Assembly (NCBI GenBank): GCA_003586115.2
Contig: QVOM02000049.1
Location: 17,799,470 to 17,863,469, forward strand
DNA length: 64,000 nucleotides
Reading direction: 5' to 3'
Source of the DNA: Salvator merianae
Taxonomy: Eukaryota; Chordata; Lepidosauria; Squamata; Teiidae
Below the pieces are notes generated by a model, which searched no databases, was not told where the DNA came from, and saw only the letters and a program-made list of their open reading frames with translations. Positions within the stretch are counted from its first letter, which is position 1; each line of letters starts with the position of its first letter. Made by a program: the position numbers and the translations under genes. This document shows, one piece after another, positions 55,946-64,000 of the stretch.

Positions 55946-56649
55946 AAACAGAGCCCAACAAGAATTAGATATGCATAAAACAAATATTAGTTCCATAGAA
56001 CTCAGATAAGTTGCAATAGAACCTCCCCCCCCCCCCCAAATTTGATAGTATTAGGATTTCATGAACAAATTTTTGGCAGCTCAAGAAGATTGTCATTTCA
56101 TGTGATACAAAAGAAACAGGCTTTCCTCTTCTTTCTCTGCTGTCCTGTTTTGATCGAATTTAAGAGGCGAGAACAGAGGTGCTCCCACTGTGACCCTCCA
56201 GTTGTCCTTGAATGACAACTCCTGTCTGGCCTATGGGAAGGAACAATGGGAGCTATCAATAAGAAACAACAGGAAGGTTACAGTATGAGCACCTCTAGAC
56301 CTCCTCCTTCCATACAGGCTGTTAAATCAAGGATTCGCTTTTATTCTTGTTATAGAGTGAACTCATTTGATGCTTTAAAAGGTAGTGTTTTCCCAGTTAA
56401 ATAGTAATTAAGAGTTAATATGTCTATGGCTGTTGGAAGAGCAACAGCGCGGAGAATTATCAAAGTGTAAACTAAAAAAGCCTTTTATTTTTTGAAAAAG
56501 TTTCTTTCTTCCTCTTCCCAACCTTTTGCCTGTAACCTTTTACCTGTAACCTTTCCTGCAAAGAAGTCCAAATGCCATTATAAAATCTGGTCTTGGACAT
56601 ATGATGGCAGCTCTCTTCCTCTGTAATGGAACAGGAACATAGAAAAATG
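55946..56649. other. ADTRP intron 3, nothing firm recognised
   Basis: A 14-base C run (about 56024-56037). At 56190-56260, CCTCCAGTTGTCCTTGAA and GACAACTCCTG weakly resemble the amniote fold-back at 57815. No exon. Confidence 0.4.
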
Positions 56650-56979
56650 CCATAGGTACTCGAAGTGGGGATGGCTGGCCCGACTGCCATGACAGTGACT
56701 GCAGCAATGTCCAGGCGTTGCCTTGGCATTTGAGGATGTGGCATGCAACTGTGCAGCCCCCTTACAGCATTTGCACCGGGAAGAGGGTGCAAATGCTGCT
56801 GACTGGGAGCAATTCAGCTGCTCCTGGTCAAACTCTGGACAACGATTTTGTTGTCCACAGCTAGTAGCATTCAGGAGTGTCTGTAGACGCTTCGTACGCT
56901 GCAGCGACAAGGTCATGCAAATGCACTTACCCAGCAAGTGTCATTTTGCTCACTAAGGGTAAAGTGGGAGCAGTCCCTA
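56650..56979. mobile_element. TE-E element, left end lost
   Basis: GCCATGACAGTGACTGCAGC, TGTGGCATGCAACTGTGCAG, TGCAAATGCTGCTGACTGGG and the right end GGTAAAGTGGGAGCAGTCCC align with 33083-33526 in reverse-complement order of its internal words. Confidence 0.6.
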
Positions 56980-57126
56980 TGATAAGTACAAGCTAATCTT
57001 CTTTCTGCTTATATAGGAAAATACTTACTTGCAGGCTGGAACCATTTTCTGAAGAGTAGCTTCTAATATCCACATTTGGAGAGTAGACATCCACATGATA
57101 AAGGTGCTATAAAAGTATATGGAGAC

Positions 57127-57319
57127 CAGTGACGGCTCATCACTTTAAGCATGGGTGTTCACATGTCACTGGAAGGGGAGATCGCTGGCCGCAAAACCAC
57201 ACCCCTTCCTGGGTGGCTCTTGCAGCGGCCTGCTGCAAAAATACGCAGACTCGGCGGCCAGCGATCTCCCCTTCCAGTGACATGCGAACACCAGCGCTTA
57301 AAGCGGTTTGCTGTCACTG
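57127..57319. mobile_element. hAT miniature element, near-complete hairpin, perfect duplication
   Basis: Ends CAGTGACGGCTCATCACTTT and GTTTGCTGTCACTG. Inner arms GTCACTGGAAGGGGAGATCG with CTGGCCGC face GCGGCCAGCGATCTCCCCTT with CCAGTGAC exactly. ATGGAGAC at 57119-57126 and 57320-57327 is the 8-bp duplication. 193 bp, non-coding, related in layout to 29369-29571. Confidence 0.93.
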
Positions 57320-57814
57320 ATGGAGACAGACAGAAGATTGTCCATACTCATTTGGCTGAAAGATAAATCCTGTGCGCCATAGATGGGGCTCCTGAAGGAG
57401 TGGACCAGAATCCGTGATTGGGAATCACTTTTCTCACTCCATAGGGACAAACTAATGAAGTCAAACACCATGACAGAAGCAGAAAACCTTCGTATCTAAA
57501 GGCCGCTACTCCCTTCTCACCAAAGAGTTAGAAGAAAATAATAGGAACTTGAATTTTTGGATCTGTGAAACAACATCACCTTGCCCGTGCACAACATAAG
57601 GATTGTAGATGATGTTATATACAGTTATATACAGTAACTGACAATGAGGGTGGATGGACTTATAGATGAGAAGAAGGAACAGTTGTTTTCTGACCCGTTA
57701 TGGGGTAGGAAATGTGATCTTTCTTTGATGTTTATGTATCTTTGGATGGTTTGAAAGCAGAAGATAAGAAAGTGTAGCTACCCAGAGCACTTACTTCTAA
57801 TGCTAGAGCAGGGC
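57320..57814. other. ADTRP intron 3, nothing recognised
   Basis: No exon or assigned repeat. Confidence 0.4.
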
Positions 57815-58146
57815 TTGCTGTTCTATAGCCCTCCAGGTATTGCTGAACTACAACTCTCATGAGCTCTCTCAATTTGGCCAGTGGTGTAGATCACTGGTAG
57901 AACAAACTGCCTGGAAAACAGAGGGTTGCAGGTTCAATCCCTAACTTTTTCCTGGAAATAGATCATGGCAAGCTGCTTCTGTATCTTTGCCAAGAAATCT
58001 GCATAGAAGTGTCCATAGAAACACCCGTGTAATCAATCAGCAATCAGACCCAGCTTGATGACATCCAACAATGGCAATAAGGCATGATGGGAGTTCCTCT
58101 TCAGCAACACTTGGACAACCATAGTGTGGCTGGCCTTGTGCTAGAG
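57815..58146. mobile_element. Amniote fold-back element split by a SINE
   Basis: The left arm has CTATAGCCCTCCAGGTATTG and CTGAACTACAACTCTCATGA. The right arm has ATGATGGGAGTTCCTCTTCA and GCAACACTTGGACAACCATAG. They are inverted copies of the widespread phrase CTACAACTCCCATCAT. The SINE lies between them and a hAT element begins at 58147 at the right edge. Confidence 0.6.
57880..58080 (+). mobile_element. tRNA-derived SINE
   Basis: GTTCAATCC (57932-57940) fits the pol III B box exactly. TAGATCACTGG upstream is an A box with two mismatches. The phrase GGTAGAACAAACTGCCTGGA, then GGGTTGCAGGTTCAATCCC, matches common squamate SINE heads. The 3' part is diverged with no clear tail. Confidence 0.65.
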
Positions 58147-58344
58147 CAGGGGTCCCCAACCACCGGTCCGTGGACCAGGACCAGGCCGTTGGGGTTTTTT
58201 TGCCAGTCCGCGGCACCGCCGCAGACCAGCACTAAACACTGCAAAGCGCCGCCCCTGCCCCACCCGCATCCCGCCCTGCCAGGCCATGAAAAAATGGTCT
58301 TGCTTGAAGCCGGTCCCTGGTACAAAAAAGGTTGGGGACCACTG
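58147..58344. mobile_element. hAT miniature element with perfect 8-bp duplication
   Basis: Ends CAGGGGTCCCCAACC and GGTTGGGGACCACTG. TGCTAGAG flanks both sides (58139-58146 and 58345-58352). TA at duplication positions 4-5 fits the Buster-type preference. The inner CCGGTCCGTGGACCAGGACC is itself near-palindromic. 198 bp. Confidence 0.93.
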
Positions 58345-58734
58345 TGCTAGAGGATAGTACAGGAGGAAAAAGAAAGTCATCATTTCTAAGCATAGTGGTG
58401 GCAGTCTGATAATTTACTTACGTTCTAGCCAACCTGTTGTTTGTATGGATCATTTCATTATTATTACTTCTACTTTAGGGGAGGAGAATCTGAAGTGGCA
58501 ATTTTATGGACTGCAAACAAGACAAATGTTTTATGAGACTATTTGGTTCACCATGTGATCTGAACAAAGGAGAGTTCTAGAGGTGCATCTCATCTTATGA
58601 GTTCTGTATCCATTATGATTCACAGGCATGGCCGATCTCAGAGGAGAATTCCTCCTGGAAGGGTGTCTGATGTTAGCTCTAAGAAATTAATTTGTTTACC
58701 TGTTTGTTCTGTGCTATTCAAAGTAAAGAACCTT
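58345..58734. other. ADTRP intron 3, nothing recognised
   Basis: No exon or assigned repeat. Confidence 0.4.
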
Positions 58735-59135
58735 GGATGGGCCTGGCATGGAACTGTTTTTGCAGAACAATCACCTAGTGGGACACTTAGGCCCTGTGGA
58801 CCAGCAGCAATATTCTAGACTACATAAGGTGTGTAGACAGGTGGGGGCAGAATACAAGAGGCTGTTTCAGCAGCACACCAGGAAGTGGTACCAGATTTCA
58901 ACATGCTGCCAAAACAACTCCAGCTGGAAATGCTGAAGGCCAGGAACTTTAGACTCCTGCCTTCAAAGGCTGGGCCTAGGCTTCAAGGCCTGCGTCAGTG
59001 TGCCTGACCTTTGGAACCAGAGCTCAGGCCTGGGCTGGGAGGAGGTGTCCAAATGTGTACGGCCCTGTCCTGGTCCACTGTTCTGCCCTAGTCCAAAATA
59101 ACTCAGGAAAATGCAGAAATGGCTTGAAAGACACA
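58735..59135. mobile_element. TE-C variant
   Basis: GATGGGCCTGGCATGG, CTCCAGCTGGAAATGCTGAA, GGCCAGGAACTTTAGACTCC and right text GGAAAATGCAGAAATGGC match TE-C copies. Ends are diffuse. Confidence 0.5.
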
Positions 59136-61337
59136 GGAGCTTTGCTATGGGTTCATTTCTATCATACTCTGGCTGTATTCATTGATAGAAACTCCTGTCT
59201 TTTATTGTAATCATTCACAGACTAAATACTGTTATCAGCTGACTTTGTTTTCTGTGGGTCAGATTAGTTTTCTGTAGATTAAAAATTAATCAGCGGAATC
59301 TCAGACGTAATAACATTATAGATATCATTTTACCTGAAGAGACCTGGTTGACCTGTTCAGACTCTCACATAAATAAAGGAAACAGAGATTCCCTCAGGGG
59401 CAAAAAATAAGCTTCTAGGGTCTCAAGGATCTTGCTGAACAGTTGTGGATCTGAGGCAGGCCATATCAGAGTACTGGTATTGGTAGTAACTTGTGTATTG
59501 ATGATTTGTAGAAATGTTCAATGGATTTTAGATTAGTCAGGGTAGGCCAGTAGTTTTCATGAAAGGCTGGGCATTAATGTATCCATGTTTGTGGGTTTGA
59601 GAAAAATTCGGTGGTTTTGCTTGTTTGTTCAAACATTGCTTCTTGCTCTTTAATAAATTTAAAACATACTTCCATAGTGGTTTGTGGTAGAATAGGCCCT
59701 ACTTTCAGGTTTACAGTCTAAAGAATGTGAAGTGGAATGAGAGGAATGTAGAGGGAAAAACCTGTGTGCTATTCCACAGTTACAGGAGCCACTGTTATAT
59801 AAGCGCGAAATGCAGGGGCATTCTGAAAGCCGTCCCGAAACTACCTGGAGGAAGTGTGTCAGAACATTTCACAGCTGTTGAGTTGTGTTAAGCTGCAGGC
59901 ACACCTGTGGTGGTGGTTGCTCTGAGGCAGCATCAGAGACCCAGTTGTCGAGCGCCTGAGCGCCTGTCACCATAAAGTGTCCTGAGAAGGCCAGCGAGCC
60001 TTGGAACACCCTCCACAGTATCCTTCCATAGAGCATGTTTAAGTTACACACAGAGGTAGACACACAGAGGCAGCAAGAGCAAACTACATGTCCCTCATTT
60101 AGAGAGCCTCTATGAATGCTGAATTGCTGCCAGAATTTGTCTGTGCTCCTCTGAATGAATGTTCCCTTTGCAAAAAGAACGTAAAATGCAATTTTAAATG
60201 TATTTGCTTAGGGTGAAGGGCAAGTTACAGATCTAACATCCTGAGGTGGGTGACAGAGCAAAAACAATAAAAACATAGACATACAATTATAATTGCTGCC
60301 AGTGGTCTCTTCCAGTTCCAGCTTGTATCCAAAAGATACTGTAGTTGCAGTTAAATTCTGGAACACAAGCAGAAGAATCAGTGACATATCTGTTCCGGAT
60401 GCTACATCTCTTTGGACCCTTACAAAATGTATCCCAGAGCACTTCCTCTGAAAAATACTTATCTTGTTTCAAAGGTCCCTCAAGTCCCTGTGGCTAAAGT
60501 GTTTATTGTGTCAATCCTAATTTCATCCTTTACTTTAAATGAGATTCTTAACATGGGTGTGCAAAACACTGTTTCGAATGTTTCGTAAAAAAATCAGAAT
60601 GGCATTTTCTGTCTTCTTGGGGCTGGAATTCCCTAGGTTTACTGGGAGCAAAATGAATGCTTACCTTCGTTTACCTGTTCTTGTGTTGCTTCTCCTGGAC
60701 TTCTCAAAGCCTGAGGCAGTGACACATGTTTGGTGGCTTTTCATAGTTATCCACAGCTCTTGCCAGCCTTCTGTTATCCTTTAGAGGGCCGGCAGAAGCT
60801 CAGGGAAGCCCTGATAGGCCACCTGATGATATCATTGTGTGCTGCAACACAGTGTTGCAGTAACCCATATGTGTGGAGGGGAGAAAGAGGAATCAAGGAA
60901 TGATATTTGCAAGGACAGCATTCTCGTTGTATCCTTGCTTTGCCTTTCCTATGTACCTGAGCTTGGCTCATGCATTAAAGCACTTCCTCAGTTGCCACTA
61001 TTGCTACAGATGAGGGAAAGGAAGAGAACAAGAGCATAGTCATTACAAATACATCTCTCCCCTCACTGTGAGTTAGTTGATTTTCCCTATATGCCTACTG
61101 GCTACATAATGCCTTTTTCCTCCAGGTACACCAGAAGCAGTTCCGCTTTTTAAAATGTTGCTTTTCTGCCAGAAAAATCAGGGTAAGATTAGAGTACTCT
61201 GCATTGTGCTGTGGTTCTTCATTCATTCCAGTTTCCTCTTGGCTGGTCCTGGCCATCTTTTTCCCAGAACTACTGTGCCACCTATGGCCTAGTGCAAGCA
61301 TCCTTCCTGTCTTGTGCATCATGTCAATGCTTAGGAT
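59136..61337. other. ADTRP intron 3, nothing recognised
   Basis: I scanned for exon 4 (HTxxFP after an AG, and a PHxYPS-like motif) and exon 5 (TGxWVYP) and saw neither. No assigned repeat. Confidence 0.4.
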
Positions 61338-61569
61338 CAGTGGCGTAGGAAGGGGGGGGTGGGCGGTTCGCCCCGGGCGGCACATCCAGCCAGGGCCTTC
61401 TTTGCCTGCCCGGTGCGCAAAGTTTTCCCGGAGCGCAGACAAGAAGGAGAGCACGGCACCGTGTTCGGGGTGGCGGCAGGGATAGGAAGCTGCAGGGGCA
61501 GGGCGCCCTCGCTCGCACTCCTCTGCCGCCGTGTGACCCTGGGCAGCAAAAATTATAGCTACGCCTCTG
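61338..61569. mobile_element. hAT miniature element with perfect 8-bp duplication
   Basis: Ends CAGTGGCGTAGGA and AGCTACGCCTCTG. CTTAGGAT at 61330-61337 and 61570-61577 is identical. The GC-rich body (GTTCGCCCCGGGCGGCAC) resembles 34551-34798 and the truncated 32303-32420. Frames of 70-119 codons across it are artefacts. Confidence 0.92.
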
Positions 61570-62931
61570 CTTAGGATTCAGAAAGGCACAAAACCATCCA
61601 TTTCCATTGCGTAGATTAACTCTCACAATATGGTTTGTGTTCTCAGATGTTTGGACATCTCTAGAATTTTGAAGTTAATGAGCCAAATAAATCTGTAAGG
61701 ATCAGTTCGGGTAGCTGTGATGACTGAGTAGGAAGGGGTGAAGAACCAAAATCCAAAAGGCTTGAAAAAACAAGACAACATGGCCTAAAGATGCTTAAGA
61801 AAAATATGTTTAACAGAAGGTTCATATGTTTCTGCCATTAGTCTTTTTCTAGGGCCTGCAGTGAATGGTACGCCCAAAAATACTTTCAACAAATTAACAA
61901 GTTTCCTTTTAAATCAGCCTCTGATTTGTCTCATTCCCCAGCTACTGAAATGTCTCATTATACAAACCACCATTATGACAAGTTTCAGTTCTCAGAGATG
62001 GATGAATTCTGTCCTTTTTTTTTTCCTCTAACCTTTACTTATATAGGTGGAATAAGAAATAAATTTTCCGTTGGTGGGTACAGATTTCCACCCCCCAAAT
62101 TACAAGTGCTGAAAACTTAACAGAAAATCAGTTGTGGAAGATAGGCTTATGGTCTTCCCCTTTCATTGTTAAAGTGCAATAGTACAACAAAATAATCTGT
62201 GCCTGTTAACCCTTTGGTAACCCCAAACCTTCAGCTTAGAAGCACATACATTTAATTATGTGGAGAAATTTAAAAGTGCTCCCCCAAAAAAGAGTTAACT
62301 TGCTCTGAAAGAGTTAACAAGATTTGCAGTTTTTGAAAAATTATGTGGTTGTAGGAGGCTTTAAAAGAGTGACCCTGCTGAGAGTATTAGCTAGTAGAGC
62401 CAGCAAGTCTGAAAAAATAAAAACCAAAAAGGTTTTCGCTATCAGTTAAGCTAATAAGGTGCCTGATGAACCCAGATGTGCAAAAGAAAGAACAGGTGTC
62501 TTGCAATGAGATCCTCAAATAAGAATTAAAACACAGTAAAATAACACACCTGCTACTAAAAAATTACAATAATTTCTATTGTGGGGTAGATTTCAACCCC
62601 AGATATTTTTTTTTTTTCCTCTGAAGGCCAAACCATATTTTAAAATGTTGATTTTTGCAGAGTTTGCACCCAGGAGGATTTCTACCAATGTCCTATGTTC
62701 ACAGGACAGTAGGATTAAAGACCATCGAATAATCAGCTTTCCAGAAAGTCTGGGGTAGGAATATACCCCAAAATGTAAATGAGGGTTAAACAAGCAGAGT
62801 TTTTGGCTTCTAAGAAGCAAAAATAGCCGTGTAAGCAATGGCTATGAGAAATTACCCTGTATGTCTTCACTTTATAAGCAGTTTTTACAAAAGTGATTAA
62901 ACTCACATCATGAGGAATAACTGTTAGGTTC
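61570..62931. other. ADTRP intron 3, nothing recognised
   Basis: AT-rich, no exon or assigned repeat. T runs lie at about 62016 and 62607. Confidence 0.45.
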
Positions 62932-63430
62932 TTTCCATACAATTCTGGAATAAGGGGCAATAGTCTGCATCTTAGCCCCATCTGCTCCAATCATGTTTTG
63001 TCCACATGGGACAAAATTTGGACCAGCCTAGGGCACCAAAAATGGTGTCTTAGTCTGAGATAGGTGCAGACCTGTTTAAAGAGATCTACAACTGGCCCAG
63101 CAGCAGTATACTGGACCATGGAGACATGCAAATGCACGCCCCCGTGGTCCAGTATAATATAGGGGGCCCTTTTTAGTGGCACTCCAGGAAGTGACATCAG
63201 AAATGGATCCACCTCAAAACTTTCCAGACCAGCAACTAGTCTGAAGGAAGGGAACTTTCGCTCCTGGCCTTCAGAGCCTCGCTGTTGCCTCTGAGGGCTT
63301 TTCAGAAACAGCAGCAAGGACTGGAGCAGAACAGGCCATCGGAACGCAGACGGCCCTGTCCCACTCCAGAAGCAACCTGTTCCAGCCTGCTCTGTCCCAG
63401 ATCACCTCACATAAGTGTGGAAAGTGAATA
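62932..63430. mobile_element. TE-C variant, complete
   Basis: Left GGTTCTTTCCATACAATTCT and right ATAAGTGTGGAAAGTG. The interior has CCAGTATAATATAGGGGGCC, CTCCAGGAAGTGACATCAG and GAACTTTCGCTCCTGGCC. It matches 13862-14135 and 12234-12555 and defines a subfamily with a CTTTCCA end instead of CTTTCTGCA. Confidence 0.6.
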
Positions 63431-64000
63431 GTAGTAAGACCTAGATAGACCTGACCTCTGAAGGATTTCTGTTCCTTATTCCTTTATCTGGTTCTCTTTA
63501 TTCACCCACCCTGTCCTTAATTCCCTTACTAACTATGTGGGTGTTAACAATCACAGCCGTTGTTTCAAATGCCAGGGAAGTAGAGGTTTACAAGTCACAA
63601 TCACATACACCCTGCCAGATGCCTACTTGTATTTCCCTAAATCAAAAAAAGAAGCTTAATATACCAGGATAATTCTATTGACTATTCCCCTCTTTCAGTG
63701 TTTTATTTTAGCTAGTTCCAGCTAATATTAATCACAAACCACTGTTTAGCCTTGTGAAACCTGGTTGAAAAATATGCAGGCACTTCCCTCCTTCCCCAAA
63801 ATTGCATTGTATATGGTCTTTGATTTTAGGGTTGCATTTGACTTGTTCTCTGGATCTAAAATATGCAGTTGGTGAACTATTGCAGTTATTAATGTAGGAT
63901 ACCAAAGTATAGTTTCTAAATCAGCTGTCACCCACAAAAGTGTCACAGAGGGGCAGATTTGGGTCCCATACTTCTTAATATTCGTTAATTTGTTTAATCA
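63431..64000. other. ADTRP intron 3, nothing recognised, runs off the window
   Basis: AT-rich, no exon or assigned repeat. Confidence 0.45.

Noticed and set aside
61095..61626. GC-rich frames of 70-119 codons as possible ADTRP downstream exons
   Set aside because: They lie across a hAT element and show no ADTRP motifs.

Overview
The window is vertebrate genomic DNA, most likely from a squamate reptile. The evidence is CR1-type LINE 3' ends with the phrase common in lizards and snakes, L2-like LINEs, tRNA-derived SINEs, many hAT-type miniature elements and Penelope-like fold-back fragments, with one host gene in small exons with GT/AG junctions. The species cannot be named from the sequence.

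The only host gene I can support is the 5' part of ADTRP (AIG1/ADTRP family of membrane threonine hydrolases) on the + strand. Exon 1 is 41287-41442, in a CpG-rich start region. Exon 2 is 44474-44608 and exon 3 is 50036-50137. All three are phase 0, and the first two and last junctions use consensus GTAAGT/GTGAGT donors. They encode residues 1-131. I found no exon 4 between 50138 and 64000, so the gene continues past the window. Positions 1 to about 41000 are upstream intergenic DNA, 41443-50035 are introns 1 and 2, and 50138-64000 are part of intron 3.

Everything else recognisable is repeats. I use working names for five non-autonomous families that recur here. TE-A is about 170-190 bp and palindromic, with ends GGCCCTTTCTGCACTTGG. 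TE-B is about 205-220 bp, with ends GGCTGTGTTCAGACATAAC. TE-C is about 400-640 bp, with ends like TE-A and a recurrent right end AAGTGCAGAAAGG. TE-D is about 380-420 bp, at 22.6, 24.9 and 27.7 kb. TE-E is about 330-600 bp, with ends GGGCCTGTTCACACTT. Seven other short elements have CAG...CTG or TAGGG...CCCTA ends and perfect 8-bp target duplications, which marks them as hAT superfamily. Nested insertions occur at 8996-9720 (TE-B, TE-A, hAT), 15474-17690 (CR1, miniature element, Penelope-like fold-back) and 57815-58352.

The stretch 32192-32530 contains an N and a 110-bp exact duplication. It looks like an assembly join over a hAT insertion site, not biology. I saw no second host gene, structured RNA gene, endogenous virus or clearly new system. 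The most unusual structures are the Penelope-like fold-backs with a perfect 44-bp palindrome and a hammerhead-like core, and the nested hAT insertions.
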